Assembly: GCA_900475325.1 (NCBI GenBank)
Contig: LS483371.1
Coordinates: forward strand, 4,092,001 to 4,156,000
Length of the DNA: 64,000 bases
Direction: 5' to 3'
Source: Paucimonas lemoignei
GTDB taxonomy: Bacteria; Pseudomonadota; Gammaproteobacteria; Pseudomonadales; Pseudomonadaceae
The translations under genes were made by a program, and so were the position numbers. The notes beneath the pieces are model-generated. The model was given only the letters and a program-made list of their open reading frames with translations, was not told where the DNA came from and made no database searches. Positions 18,901-28,545 of this stretch are shown here, piece after piece. How positions within the stretch are numbered: the first letter of the stretch is position 1; each line of letters begins with the position of its first letter.

Positions 18901-20238
18901 ATGATTCATACACACTCGAGTTCCGAAGCGACAAAAGTCGCAGCGCCTCACGCCAGCATGGCCGCCAAGTTTCGCGGCGCAATGGCGGTGGGCAAAACCC
19001 GTTGGGGCATGCTGGCACTGGTGTTTTTCGCCACCACGCTGAACTACATTGACCGCGCTGCACTGGGCGTCATGCAGCCGATCCTCGCCAAGGAAATGGG
19101 CTGGACGGCGATGGATTACGCCAACATCAACTTCTGGTTCCAGGTCGGTTATGCCGCCGGCTTCCTGCTGCAGGGCCGGTTTATCGACAAGGTCGGTGTC
19201 AAACGCGCGTTCTTCCTGGCGGTACTGCTCTGGAGCTTTGCGACCGGGGCCCATGGTCTGGCGACGTCTGCCACGGGCTTCATGATCTGCCGGTTCATTC
19301 TCGGCCTGACTGAGGCGGCCAATTACCCGGCCTGCGTGAAAACCACGCGGCTGTGGTTCCCGGCCGGCGAGCGGGCGATTGCCACCGGGATCTTCAACGC
19401 AGGGACCAACGTCGGCGCGATGCTGACCCCTGCCCTGCTGCCGTTCATTCTGACCGTGTGGGGCTGGCAGGCGGCGTTCGTCAGCATGGGCCTGTTGGGG
19501 CTGGTCTGGGTCGTGACCTGGCGCCTGAAGTACTACAACCCGGAAGAACACCCGAGCGTGAGCCAGAAAGAACTGGACTACATCAACGACAACGCCGAAC
19601 CCGAGCCTGTCAAAGTCCCGTTCTCACACATCCTTAAAATGCGCGGCACCTGGGCGTTCGCCATTGCCTATTCGCTGACCGCGCCGGTGTTCTGGTTCTA
19701 CCTGTATTGGCTGCCGCCGTTCCTCAATCAGCAATACAACCTGGGTATCAGCGTGACGCAGATGGGCATCCCGCTGATTCTGATCTGGCTGACCGCCGAC
19801 TTCGGCAGCATCGGCGGCGGCATTCTGTCGTCCTGGCTGATCGGCCGAGGCATGCGCGCCACCACGGCACGGTTGTTATCCATGCTGGTTTTCGCCGTGA
19901 CGATTTGCAGCGTGATCTTCGCCGCCAACGCCAGCGGCCTGTGGGTGGCGGTGCTGGCCATTGCCTTGGCAGTCGGCGCGCATCAGGCCTGGACGGCCAA
20001 TATCTGGAGCCTGGTGATGGACTACACGCCCAAGCACCTGATGAGCACGGTGTTCGGTTTCGGCGGAATGTGCGCAGCCATCGGCGGGATGTTCATGACC
20101 CAGATTGTCGGGGCCGTGCTGACCGCCACAAACAACAATTACAGCGTGCTGTTCACCATGATCCCGGCGATGTACTTCCTCGCATTGACCTGGATGTACT
20201 TCATGGCACCGCGCCGGGTAGAACCCCTCAAGGACTGA
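18901..20238 (+). CDS. MFS permease, anion:cation symporter (ACS) family
   Basis: A 445-residue inner-membrane transporter with 12 predicted segments. The ACS-family hallmark [20 protein letters not shown] is in segment 1, with [13 protein letters not shown] in the 2-3 loop and [17 protein letters not shown] in segment 4. It is divergent from quiC and probably imports quinate, shikimate or a related hydroxy-aromatic acid; the exact substrate is inferred from the neighbours. ATG at 18901 is preferred over an in-frame TTG two codons earlier. A clear terminator follows. Confidence 0.88.
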   Translation: MIHTHSSSEATKVAAPHASMAAKFRGAMAVGKTRWGMLALVFFATTLNYIDRAALGVMQPILAKEMGWTAMDYANINFWFQVGYAAGFLLQGRFIDKVGVKRAFFLAVLLWSFATGAHGLATSATGFMICRFILGLTEAANYPACVKTTRLWFPAGERAIATGIFNAGTNVGAMLTPALLPFILTVWGWQAAFVSMGLLGLVWVVTWRLKYYNPEEHPSVSQKELDYINDNAEPEPVKVPFSHILKMRGTWAFAIAYSLTAPVFWFYLYWLPPFLNQQYNLGISVTQMGIPLILIWLTADFGSIGGGILSSWLIGRGMRATTARLLSMLVFAVTICSVIFAANASGLWVAVLAIALAVGAHQAWTANIWSLVMDYTPKHLMSTVFGFGGMCAAIGGMFMTQIVGAVLTATNNNYSVLFTMIPAMYFLALTWMYFMAPRRVEPLKD

Positions 20239-20273
20239 GCCGCGCGACAACACCAATGAGCCGATAAAAAACC

Positions 20274-20299
20274 AGCCGCTGCCCGTCAGCGGCTTTTTT
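20274..20299 (+). terminator. Rho-independent terminator after the permease gene
   Basis: Stem AGCCGCTG / CAGCGGCT (20274-20281 and 20287-20294) with a five-base loop, followed by a run of six T including the stem end. Confidence 0.88.
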
Positions 20300-20453
20300 A
20301 TGCCTGCGGAAACATCCCACAAACTATTCTTACAGGCCAATCCGACAAAACACTGGAATTGCCCCCGCTCAATCAGGGAAGCTTGCGGCCCACCGCTGAT
20401 GCGCCTGACAGCGGCGAAACACCGCACACGTAAATGGATTCCAGGAAATACTC

Positions 20454-21245
20454 ATGCCGGCAACACGCTGGACCAGCCTGACTTTATTGACCCTGGGTTA
20501 TTGCCTGGCCCTGAGCCATGGCGTACTCAGCCTCCCCGCGACCATCACCTTCGGCTTGCTGATCATGGCGGGTGTGTGCGTCACCCAATTCAAACAACGC
20601 CCGGTAATGTGGTTCGGCCACGGACTGTTCATCGCGCTGACGCTGGCACTGGCCAGCCATTGGTTGCCGGGGTTTTACAGCGAGCGAGTGATCGCCGCAC
20701 AGCGCTTTTCGGAGCACGCGGCGCCCTTCTCGATGTACCTGAACCTCGACAAACCCTTGGCCGGCTTCTGGATTCTATTGGCCTGCCCCTGGGCTTTGAC
20801 GGCGGTGCGCGCGAGACGAGCCGCCAACACTTCTGCCCTGATGCTGCTCCTCACCAGCAGCATCTGCCTTGGCACGGCGCTGCTGCTCGGGGTTGTCGGC
20901 TGGGCACCGAAATGGCCGGAGCAAAGCCTGATCTGGCTGCTGAACAACCTGCTGCTGGTGACGCTCACGGAAGAACTGTTGTTCCGCGCTTATCTGCAAG
21001 GTGGCTTGCAGCATCTATCGAGGCGTGTGCCTTATGGCCCTGCGCTGGCCCTTGGCCTTGCGGCCATGCTGTTCGGGCTTGCGCATCTGGGCGGCGGCTG
21101 GCAATGGGCATTACTCGCCGGAATCGCCGGTCTGGGCTACGGCCTGGCCTTTCGTTACGGTGGTTTACCGGCCGCAGTGGTGACGCATTTTGGCGTGAAT
21201 GTGCTGCATTTCAGCCTTTTCACCTACCCCATGTTCGACCGCTGA
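20454..21245 (+). CDS. CPBP-family intramembrane metalloprotease
   Basis: A 263-residue, highly hydrophobic protein with about seven or eight membrane segments. The CPBP (Abi/CAAX-protease-like) motifs are all present: [10 protein letters not shown] (motif 1, EExxxR) near residue 167, FGLAHL (motif 2, FxxxH) near 205, and HFGVNVLHF (motif 3) near 246. Bacterial members are linked to membrane-protein cleavage or bacteriocin immunity; no substrate can be inferred. It appears to stand alone between the permease terminator and the chemoreceptor. Confidence 0.88.
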   Translation: MPATRWTSLTLLTLGYCLALSHGVLSLPATITFGLLIMAGVCVTQFKQRPVMWFGHGLFIALTLALASHWLPGFYSERVIAAQRFSEHAAPFSMYLNLDKPLAGFWILLACPWALTAVRARRAANTSALMLLLTSSICLGTALLLGVVGWAPKWPEQSLIWLLNNLLLVTLTEELLFRAYLQGGLQHLSRRVPYGPALALGLAAMLFGLAHLGGGWQWALLAGIAGLGYGLAFRYGGLPAAVVTHFGVNVLHFSLFTYPMFDR

Positions 21246-21349
21246 AGCCTTGTCTGGCGTCAGCGACTTGTCAGTCATTTGCGATTGGCACTCAACAATG
21301 GGGTTATTTTGTCGATAACGTCACAAAGCCCCAGCGGATCGGACAGCTC

Positions 21350-22915
21350 ATGCGCAATAACCAGCCCATTACTCAACGCGAACGGACATTTCCTGCACAA
21401 CAGCGATTGATCTCCACCACTGATGCCAAAGGCGTGATCACCTACTGCAACGATGCCTTTGTGGAAATCAGCGGCTTCTCCCGAGAAGAACTGCTCAAGG
21501 CACCGCACAACCTGGTGCGCCATCCGGATGTTCCGCCGGCGGTTTTCGAGCACATGTGGACCACGCTCAAGAGCGGCCTGCCGTGGATGGGCATCGTCAA
21601 GAATCGCTGCAAGAGCGGCGATCACTACTGGGTCAACGCTTATGTGACGCCGATCTTCGAGAGCCAGAAAGTGGTGGGTTTCGAATCAGTGCGGGTCAAA
21701 CCCAGCGCCGAACAGATCAAACGCGCTGAAGCCCTGTACGCTCGCCTGAACAATGGCAAATCGGCAATCCCGAGCCGTGACAAATGGCTGCCGGTGTTAC
21801 AGGACTGGCTGCCGTTCATTCTGGTCAGCCAACTGAGCTTTCTGATTGGCGTGTGGCTCAACACCAGCTGGGGCTTTGCACTGGCGGCCGGTTTGTCGGT
21901 GCCGCTGGGCCTGCTGGGTCTGAGTTGGCAGCAGCGCGGTATCAAGCGCTTGTTGCGCTTGGCAGAACAGACCACATCCGACCCGCTGATCGCGCAGATG
22001 TACACCGACAGCCGTGGGCCGCAGGCGCGCCTGGAGATGTCGATCCTCAGCCAGGAAGCGCGGATGAAAACCTGCCTGACCCGCCTGCAAGACACCGCCG
22101 AGCAGCTCAACGGTCAGGCCCGCCAGTCCAACACCCTGGCCCACGCCAGCTCCACGGGCCTTGAGCGCCAGCGGGTGGAAACCGAGCAGGTCGCGACCGC
22201 CATCAACCAGATGGCCGCCACCACTCAGGAAGTCGCCAGCCACGTGCAGCGCACCGCAGATGCCACACAGCAAGCCAACCAGCTGACCCGTCGCGGCCGG
22301 GACATTGCCGGAGAGACCCGCGAAGCCATCCAGCGTTTGTCGACGGCCGTCGGCGAAACCGGCCTGACCGTCACCCAACTGGCCCACGACAGTGACGAAA
22401 TCGGCGGCGTGGTCGACGTGATCAAAGGCATCGCCGACCAGACCAACCTGCTGGCGCTCAACGCCGCCATCGAAGCGGCCCGCGCCGGGGAAATGGGCCG
22501 TGGGTTTGCCGTCGTCGCTGACGAAGTTCGTCAACTGGCGCAGCGCACCACCGAATCCACCGGGCAGATCCACGGCCTGATCGCCAAGCTGCAAAGCACC
22601 GCCAACGCCGCCGTACAGACCATGAAAACCGGCCATCGCCAGGCAGAAGAAGGCGTGGCCAAGGTGTTGGAAGCCGACCAGGCCTTGATCGGCATCAGCG
22701 AGGCCGTGGCCAACATCACCGACATGACCACCCAGATCGCCGCCGCCACCGAAGAGCAAAGCTCGGTGGCCGAAGAGATCAGCCGCAACATCGCCACCAT
22801 CGCCACCCTGGCCGACCAGACCTCCGACGAAGCCCAACGCTCCGCCGTCCTGAGCGGCGAACTGACCGATACCGCCAATTCGCAGTATTCCTTGGTGGAA
22901 CGCTTCAACCGCTAG
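21350..22915 (+). CDS. Aer-type PAS-domain chemoreceptor
   Basis: An energy-taxis receptor of 521 residues. An N-terminal PAS domain (residues about 18-120; [20 protein letters not shown], then [16 protein letters not shown]) should bind FAD and sense redox state in the cytoplasm. A hydrophobic segment at about 150-190 anchors it. The C-terminal signalling domain contains the conserved tip [20 protein letters not shown] near residue 375. There is no periplasmic ligand domain, as expected of Aer. The start at 21350 ([15 protein letters not shown]) is chosen over a much longer upstream frame that overlaps the protease gene. Confidence 0.9.
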   Translation: MRNNQPITQRERTFPAQQRLISTTDAKGVITYCNDAFVEISGFSREELLKAPHNLVRHPDVPPAVFEHMWTTLKSGLPWMGIVKNRCKSGDHYWVNAYVTPIFESQKVVGFESVRVKPSAEQIKRAEALYARLNNGKSAIPSRDKWLPVLQDWLPFILVSQLSFLIGVWLNTSWGFALAAGLSVPLGLLGLSWQQRGIKRLLRLAEQTTSDPLIAQMYTDSRGPQARLEMSILSQEARMKTCLTRLQDTAEQLNGQARQSNTLAHASSTGLERQRVETEQVATAINQMAATTQEVASHVQRTADATQQANQLTRRGRDIAGETREAIQRLSTAVGETGLTVTQLAHDSDEIGGVVDVIKGIADQTNLLALNAAIEAARAGEMGRGFAVVADEVRQLAQRTTESTGQIHGLIAKLQSTANAAVQTMKTGHRQAEEGVAKVLEADQALIGISEAVANITDMTTQIAAATEEQSSVAEEISRNIATIATLADQTSDEAQRSAVLSGELTDTANSQYSLVERFNR

Positions 22916-22933
22916 TTGATATGCGCTGCATCC

Positions 22934-22966
22934 AACCCCGGCAAACCTGGTTTGTCGGGGTTTTTT
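22934..22966 (+). terminator. Rho-independent terminator after the Aer-like gene
   Basis: Stem AACCCCGGCAAACC with GGTTTGTCGGGGTT (one mismatch), short loop, then a T-run ending at 22966. Confidence 0.88.
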
Positions 22967-23329
22967 ATTGGGTTTTATTCCTGACCTGTAGGAACCATCA
23001 GAATTTACGACGGACGCGATTCGCCAACTGGGTGACCTCCAATAACGCCTACACCATCGCCTTTGAAATTGGAACTACGTCCTACAAACTATTAACAACT
23101 CATGGAAGTGCGCTTGTAGGCAACTTCTGAAAGTAGATAACTACAGCAGTTTTCATACTTTTCCACCCGCACATGCGTTGACACACAAATCAAGATCCTA
23201 TTAGTTGAATTCCAGAAGTAGCTTTACATACAAGGTTATTTAAATTTGTAGGACCCGTCTTACAAACTACTTCTGAACACTTAATTAATTGAGATCGCGC
23301 TGGATTGAAGGCGTGATTTGGAGAATGCA
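22967..23329. promoter_or_regulatory. AT-rich intergenic region with repeated TGTAGG/CCTACA motifs
   Basis: Base composition changes abruptly to AT-rich after the terminator. The motif CCTACAAACT occurs at 23081-23090 and CTTACAAACT at 23259-23268, each with an inverted partner: TTGTAGG near 23113-23119 and TTTGTAGGA near 23244-23252. No convincing gene is seen; a 69-codon frame at 22921-23130 runs across the terminator. The last bases (GGAGA at 23320) supply the ribosome site of the next gene. Confidence 0.5.
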
Positions 23330-23992
23330 ATGAATACATCACAAGACTTCGATTTTGCTGCACCGTTTGTTCCATCAGCCGACCCGCATGACGGGCTGCT
23401 GCAAGTCCAGGATCTGAGCTCCCCCGTCACGGTTCTGGTGGGGGTCTGGATTGGCATGGCGCCTGGCGACTACGTTCAACTGATGCTGAACGGTGCCCTG
23501 TTTGGCCCGGTTCGGACTTTGTCCGAGGATGAGGGTCCAGAAGACGTTATTTCCATGCAGATTGACCCCGAACATCTACTAGCCGAGGGCCGTCATCTCT
23601 TGGGATTCCGAGTGACTAATAGCGAGAACTTGACGCAAGTCGATTCTAAAACGGTCCCAATCATCGTTGATCGAACCGCCCCGGGCGCTGCTCTTTTGGC
23701 TCCGATTGTACTGCCCGATAACACCAGTGGGGATCCCGTTATTGGCAAAGTCCCAGGCTACGCAGGCATGCAACCTGGCGACATGATCCAGACCCTCTGC
23801 AACGGCAGCCTCGGCCCGGTGTACCGGGTCCTGGCTGACAACCTGACCACAACCCCCATCGAAATCCCCTTCACCCGGGCATTTCTTGAAAGCCTGCTCA
23901 GCGACAAGGTCAGCATGACCTACCACGTCACCGACCGCGCCGGTAACCGTTCGCTGCTGGCTCACCCGGTTGAGCTGACCGTCGGCCGTTAA
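23330..23992 (+). CDS. Two-module Ig-like protein A, unknown function
   Basis: A 220-residue protein not assigned to a named family. Two modules of about 105 residues are visible. The first (about 20-115) has LSSPVTVLVGVWIGMAPGDY, a PEDVISMQI strand and IIVDRTAPGA as linker. The second (about 118-220) has VPGYAGMQPGDMIQTLCNG and ends SMTYHVTDRAGNRSLLA. The alternating strands and the VDRTAPG and VTDRAGN turns are typical of bacterial Ig-like repeats. There is no signal peptide, lipobox or membrane segment. ATG at 23330 follows GGAGA; a TTG 12 bases earlier is less likely. It is 27 bases upstream of a close paralogue, so the two form an operon. Confidence 0.8.
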   Translation: MNTSQDFDFAAPFVPSADPHDGLLQVQDLSSPVTVLVGVWIGMAPGDYVQLMLNGALFGPVRTLSEDEGPEDVISMQIDPEHLLAEGRHLLGFRVTNSENLTQVDSKTVPIIVDRTAPGAALLAPIVLPDNTSGDPVIGKVPGYAGMQPGDMIQTLCNGSLGPVYRVLADNLTTTPIEIPFTRAFLESLLSDKVSMTYHVTDRAGNRSLLAHPVELTVGR

Positions 23993-24019
23993 CCCCACAT
24001 AAATATTTGAGAAAGACTC

Positions 24020-24682
24020 ATGAACATATCATCGAAATATGATTACTCGGCACCCGTCGTTGCTCTTGCATCGCCTGTCGATGGCCTGTTGCGCACCTGC
24101 GACCTGGGTGATTCCGTGGCCGTTGACATCACGCTGTGGAGCGGCATCCGCCCTGGTTATTACCTGCAATTGACCCTGGACGGGAAACTGGTGGGTGACG
24201 TCTGGAGCATGTCGGACATATACCAACCGGGGGACGTGATCACCCTCAAGCTTGACTCCCGCTTGCTGGCCGCCGAGGGAGAATATGCACTGGGATTCCG
24301 GTCGACCAACGACAAAAGTGAGGTCTCTAACGATTCCCCCACTACACCACTGATGATTGACCGCTCACCACCGGGCGCCCCGCTGATGGCGCAAATGATC
24401 TTTGCCAATGCGAGCTTCGGCGATTTTCTCAAGGGTCGAGTCCCGGGCTATGCCGGGCTGGCAGCTGGCGATGTGATCCAGACCGTATGTAACGGTAACC
24501 CTGGTCCTGTCTTCCGCGTCCGCGCGGAAAACCTGACCACCACCCCTATCGAAATCGGTTTCACCAAAGAGCTGCTCGAAGGTCTGTACAGCGACAAAGT
24601 GAACATCACCTACCACGTAACAGATCGTGCGGGAAACCGCTCTCTCCTGGCGCAATCGGTTGAGCTGACCATCCAGCGCTAA
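24020..24682 (+). CDS. Two-module Ig-like protein B, paralogue of the preceding gene
   Basis: Also 220 residues with the same two-module plan; the second halves of the two proteins are very similar (shared NLTTTPIEI, SDKV and YHVTDRAGNRSLLA). Linker IDRSPPGAPL replaces VDRTAPGAAL. The N-terminal modules differ more, as in proteins diversifying at one end. There is no export signal. The pair ends at a strong terminator, so this is a tandem duplication transcribed as a two-gene unit. The function is unknown; Ig-like modules commonly serve adhesion or as structural stalks. Confidence 0.8.
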   Translation: MNISSKYDYSAPVVALASPVDGLLRTCDLGDSVAVDITLWSGIRPGYYLQLTLDGKLVGDVWSMSDIYQPGDVITLKLDSRLLAAEGEYALGFRSTNDKSEVSNDSPTTPLMIDRSPPGAPLMAQMIFANASFGDFLKGRVPGYAGLAAGDVIQTVCNGNPGPVFRVRAENLTTTPIEIGFTKELLEGLYSDKVNITYHVTDRAGNRSLLAQSVELTIQR

Positions 24683-24710
24683 CCCCCCCTCCATTTGAAT
24701 GTTTGAAATT

Positions 24711-24744
24711 AAGTCCTGCACGCAATTGCGTGCAGGACTTTTTT
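24711..24744 (+). terminator. Rho-independent terminator after the Ig-like pair
   Basis: Long perfect stem AAGTCCTGCACGCA / TGCGTGCAGGACTT with a two-base loop, followed by TTTTTT. Confidence 0.93.
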
Positions 24745-25098
24745 CGCTGTTATGAATGAAAATTCGACACTACCAGTATTACATTCCCTCAAAATTCTGA
24801 TATTCGGTCACTTACAACAAAGGCTGTAGTACTTGCCCTACAAACTGCAACGCAATGCACACTAACTCAACGCCAGCCAAGCCTTTAATTCCGGGCCGTT
24901 GCAAGCAGCCCTGAATAAATCAGGCGCAAGCCGAGCTTATCAATACCCACTATCCCCTGGACAATTACAGCGGCCATATTCGGACTTGTCTGACTTGACC
25001 TGTTCGCCACAGATCAATTTAATACGCCCACCCACGCCAGGGATCGGCACTGTTTAACTTCCTATCAGCTGAGTCAATCAATTATTCAGGACGATGAG
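24745..25098. promoter_or_regulatory. AT-rich leader with a CCTACAAACT motif
   Basis: About 350 bases without a gene. CCTACAAACT recurs at 24837-24846, preceded by GTAGTAC, as in the region before Ig-like protein A. No firm -35/-10 pair could be assigned. Confidence 0.4.
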
Positions 25099-25689
25099 AT
25101 GGACGATAAGTTCTCCGACGACAAGCCACTCAACAGACCCAAGCCCAAGGGCGAACTCAGCGAGCATTGTTCAGAAGCAAGGCCGCACTACGCACCCTCG
25201 GCCGAAAGTGCCGATAACTCCGAGACTGCAGTGCCGGAACTCCAAAGCACCATGGTGCCAGACGACGAGACGAGCGATCCGCCAGTGTGGCACCCCGAGG
25301 TCAATATCTCGCGTAGCCTCAAGGCCCCGAAGCTGGCCCATGTGCGGCCCAATTCCATTACATACGAACAGGCACTGAACGGTATCAATGTGCAGATTCC
25401 CGGCACACCCGCGATGAAATTCGGGGACAACCTGGTGTTCTACTGGGGCCTGAACAAGTCCTCGACCAAACTGCTGCTGCCCTCGATCAACAAACAAACC
25501 ACGGTGCGGGTGCTGTGTATCAGCTACAGCCTGATGAACCACCAGCACTTTGGCCAGGTTGAGCTCTATTACGAGGTCCATCGCGGCCCCTATCTGGTGG
25601 GTGTTTCGCCGAAAACCCGGGTGACGGTCGGCGATGGTCCGACGCCCCCGAAAGCGCCCCGGCAAAAAGACCACCGGAAAGCGTCCTGA
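25099..25689 (+). CDS. Uncharacterised protein, possibly a single Ig-like module
   Basis: A 196-residue protein. The first 65 residues are polar and Pro/Glu/Asp/Lys-rich and probably disordered; about 75-180 look beta-stranded. The stretch GINVQIPGTPAMKFGDNLVF followed by YWG resembles modules of the larger Ig-like proteins nearby (compare GVNVDIPHYPGAAPLDLITL and a WG turn in the protein at 28546), so it may be a one-module relative. The C-terminus is Lys/Arg/Pro-rich. There is no export signal. Function unknown. Confidence 0.7.
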   Translation: MDDKFSDDKPLNRPKPKGELSEHCSEARPHYAPSAESADNSETAVPELQSTMVPDDETSDPPVWHPEVNISRSLKAPKLAHVRPNSITYEQALNGINVQIPGTPAMKFGDNLVFYWGLNKSSTKLLLPSINKQTTVRVLCISYSLMNHQHFGQVELYYEVHRGPYLVGVSPKTRVTVGDGPTPPKAPRQKDHRKAS

Positions 25690-25731
25690 TCCCGGCTCCC
25701 AGAATCATTCAACCCCAGTAAAAGCCGAGCC

Positions 25732-25766
25732 CAATAAAAACCCCCGATGAATACTCATCAGGGGTT
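25732..25766 (-). terminator. Terminator of the autotransporter gene (probably bidirectional)
   Basis: On the minus strand the stem AACCCCTGATGA / TCATCGGGGGTT is followed by TTTATT. It lies between two convergent genes and could serve both. Confidence 0.8.
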
Positions 25767-25802
25767 AGTGCTTTTGCGGCTACTGGTGGGGTTGATAGCG
25801 AC

Positions 25803-28136
25803 TTAAAACGCCAGCTTCAACCCCACATTAGCGCCCCATGGCTGCTCGACGCCTTTGCCTTTCATGTAGTCGAAGTCAGCGTGCAATTGCAGACGCTCGG
25901 ACAACGACACCGAAACCCCTGCCCCCACTTCTGCCCGGGAGCCCGACAGTTGGTTATCGAATCGGGCTTCATTGACCTGGACCTCGTTCTTGCGGGAGAA
26001 CTCGTGAGCAGCCGCCACTCGCAGGTAAGGTTGCAGCACGCTGCCATCCTTCAGCGCAATGCTGCGCCCCGCCGACGTCCCGACTTTGCCCAGCACCGAC
26101 TGGGTACGGTCATTGTCGGCGCGCATGCCGTTGTCCAGGGCGTAGCTATCGCCCTGCACCCACACGCTGGACAGCTGCGCGAACGGCTCCAGGAAATAGT
26201 CATCGGCAAACTTGATGTGTCGACCGAACTCCAGCGAACCGCCGATACCGGTGCTTTCGTAATTGCCCTTCGCCTTGCCCCCATCGCTCATGGCCACTTT
26301 TGACTCGTTGCGAAAGCGGTTGAGCTTGAGAACACCATCCAGGTAGTAGCCATCCTCCAGCAACCATGTGCCGTAAGCGCCGACGTAGTAACTACCGACT
26401 TTGCCGCTGGTGCCGCGACCAATATCCAGATTGTTTTTGCTGTAACCGGTCATCAAACCCACCGACAACTGACCGACGCTCACCGGCAACGGCGCATCAG
26501 CACCCAGTGACAGCCCGCTCTGGTTGTTGCGGTAATCCACACCATCGCTGGTGCTGGCATTGAAGCGGCTGCCATAGGCACGAATCCAGCCGCCCGCCTG
26601 CTCCTTGCCACGCACTTCGCCCATGCGGCTGCGCAGCGTGCTCAGCTCGCTGCTCCAGATAGTGGGCGCCGCGTTGAACAAGGCCAGCACGCTTTGGGTG
26701 GAAGGGCTGATGGTTTTGCCCGAGCCGACGAGGTACCAGTCATCACCCAACTGCTCCAGCTCGTAGGAAAACACCCCTAGATCAGCCCGCGCACCCGCCA
26801 GGGAAAACCGGGCATCGCCGCCGTTGGTGTCCACTAGCAGATACGGCTGCATATCCGGCTCAACCACTTCGACACCGGTATTTTTGACCCGCAACTGGTA
26901 ATCACCGCTGGCCGTGCCATTCACCTTCAGCAAATCCCCCTCGCGTTCATCCAGGTTGACTCGCATGTCGAACGTCCCGCCGCCCGACAGCTCGTTCAGG
27001 CTCAAGGTTTTGAACGCTCCGTCCCCAACACCCCCAAAACTCACCCGCCCACCATCCAGGCTAAGCGAATTGACCTGAGCATTTTCCACCAACGCCCAAC
27101 GCGCCCCGGAGTTGATCGCCAGCTGTTTGCCGTTGACGATATTGCCGGTCAGTTGCGCGTTGTTTTGCAGGGTGACGTTAAGGTTGGCCGTGTCGTCGGC
27201 AACAAGGTTGCCGGTGAGTTTGCTGTTATCCACGGCAAAATTTGTCAGACCCGAACCGTGCACTTCCAGCAGGGTGTTGTTACTTGATACCAAGTCAGCA
27301 CCATTGCGGATGCTGATATCAGTGTCGACTCTGGCGGTCTCGACGAAAATCGCCGAGCCGTTTAATCCTTTGACTGAAGAATTATCGATAACAAGCTTAT
27401 TAGTCTGGTAGAAGACCGAAGGTCTCTCCTCTATTATCCGGACACCCTGGGTGGCACCCTCAATAAAACTGCCTTGCGTAGCCGTCAGCTCACCGCTCGC
27501 GATCCTGACGCCTTCACCGAATTCTCTGCCGCCGATTCCGCCAGTTCCCTTCACCGTGCTGTTTGATAGCGTCACCATGCTTGAAGGGCCTGCCAACACG
27601 CCAGCATGCGCGCCGGTAATGGAGCTGCCCTCAACCGTCACCACGGATCCATTAGGTTCGCCGCTCCCATTGTCAACGCTCGCCGACAAACCAACATGGA
27701 CACTGTTTGGCCCTCCATTAATAATGGAGTCTTTGATATTGGCGAAAGAGTTTTGAATCATCATACCACTGGTTACTGTCGTAGCATTCAGATTAGCCAC
27801 CCCGCGGGTTTGAAGGTTTACGAAATCCACGGTCGCACCACGAGCATTCAGTACACCGCCATTTCTGACACTGTAACTATCCGAAGCCACTGACGAATCA
27901 ATATCAAGGACAATACCATCAACACCTACAGTACTTATCTGATTACCATTCACCTCAATATTTACTCGCGGAGGACGCTCATTCTCCCGTGTACTCTCGA
28001 CTTCCGAAAACATCATTAATGCTTCTTCATCGGCAGCGCTAATCTCCGACACACCGCTTATAAACACGCCTAAAGCGCCCAAGGAAAAGTTGCGAATGAA
28101 ATTGGTACCCCGTACACACATCCCTGTAGACCTCAT
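25803..28136 (-). CDS. Pertactin-type autotransporter (type Va secretion)
   Basis: A 777-residue surface protein. The N-terminus has a charged start and a hydrophobic stretch (FIRNFSLGALGVFISGVSEI) ending in SAADEEA, a likely signal peptide. The passenger (about 45-390) is built of short strands with repeated G/N/S turns (SSITGAHAGVLAG, NSTVKGTGGIGG), as in a right-handed beta-helix. A pertactin-like stabilising segment follows at about 390-470 (GDLLKVNGTASGDYQLRV to DDWYLVGS). The last about 275 residues form the beta-barrel (GGWIRAYGSRFNAS) and end in Phe. No catalytic serine-protease or lipase motif was seen in the passenger, which suggests an adhesin. It is embedded among the Ig-like genes but on the opposite strand. 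Confidence 0.9.
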   Translation of the reverse strand: MRSTGMCVRGTNFIRNFSLGALGVFISGVSEISAADEEALMMFSEVESTRENERPPRVNIEVNGNQISTVGVDGIVLDIDSSVASDSYSVRNGGVLNARGATVDFVNLQTRGVANLNATTVTSGMMIQNSFANIKDSIINGGPNSVHVGLSASVDNGSGEPNGSVVTVEGSSITGAHAGVLAGPSSMVTLSNSTVKGTGGIGGREFGEGVRIASGELTATQGSFIEGATQGVRIIEERPSVFYQTNKLVIDNSSVKGLNGSAIFVETARVDTDISIRNGADLVSSNNTLLEVHGSGLTNFAVDNSKLTGNLVADDTANLNVTLQNNAQLTGNIVNGKQLAINSGARWALVENAQVNSLSLDGGRVSFGGVGDGAFKTLSLNELSGGGTFDMRVNLDEREGDLLKVNGTASGDYQLRVKNTGVEVVEPDMQPYLLVDTNGGDARFSLAGARADLGVFSYELEQLGDDWYLVGSGKTISPSTQSVLALFNAAPTIWSSELSTLRSRMGEVRGKEQAGGWIRAYGSRFNASTSDGVDYRNNQSGLSLGADAPLPVSVGQLSVGLMTGYSKNNLDIGRGTSGKVGSYYVGAYGTWLLEDGYYLDGVLKLNRFRNESKVAMSDGGKAKGNYESTGIGGSLEFGRHIKFADDYFLEPFAQLSSVWVQGDSYALDNGMRADNDRTQSVLGKVGTSAGRSIALKDGSVLQPYLRVAAAHEFSRKNEVQVNEARFDNQLSGSRAEVGAGVSVSLSERLQLHADFDYMKGKGVEQPWGANVGLKLAF

Positions 28137-28545
28137 ACACTATAAATTGAACGCCGATGCTTTCACTTTTAACAAAATATTACCGTTTTAGCGCTTGAGT
28201 GGCTTTGTCAGACAAAACATAGACACTTGCAGGAAATGGACTACGTACTACAAGCGTTTGTAGGAAGGTATTTCCAATTGATTCAGAGTCAACCTAGGCT
28301 TTGGTTCTGCCCTCTCCGGCTGGAGAGCCCGTATTGCCTGAGGAGAAAACAAATATTCAGCCCATGCTTGACACGCATTTGAAAACCCGATTAGTTAGAA
28401 ATGGAGACGACGGCAAACGCCCTCTCTTACAACTGAGCAGGTATAACCTGCACAACAGAATCAGTAGATCAGAGATCTACGGACCGTGTCCGCTTTCATT
28501 GTGATAGCGCGGACACTGACAATCTTTTTATGAGAGTTGCAAATC
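28137..28545. promoter_or_regulatory. Divergent leader region with three dyads
   Basis: This AT-rich gap separates the autotransporter from a plus-strand Ig-like gene. It holds CTACAAGCGTTTGTAG at about 28249-28263 (the CCTACAAAC motif as a tight near-palindrome), the perfect dyad TAGATC-AGA-GATCTA at 28465-28479, and a hairpin GTGTCCGC / GCGGACAC at 28486-28493 and 28509-28516 followed by TTTTTAT. The hairpin just before the ribosome site could act as an attenuator. A 67-codon frame at 28301-28504 ends across the hairpin and is not supported. Confidence 0.45.

Noticed and set aside
22921..23130. 69-codon frame after the Aer-like gene
   Set aside because: It starts inside a rho-independent terminator and has no ribosome site.
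28301..28504. 67-codon frame in the autotransporter/Ig-like gap
   Set aside because: No ribosome site, no conserved features, and its end lies across a hairpin that better explains the region.
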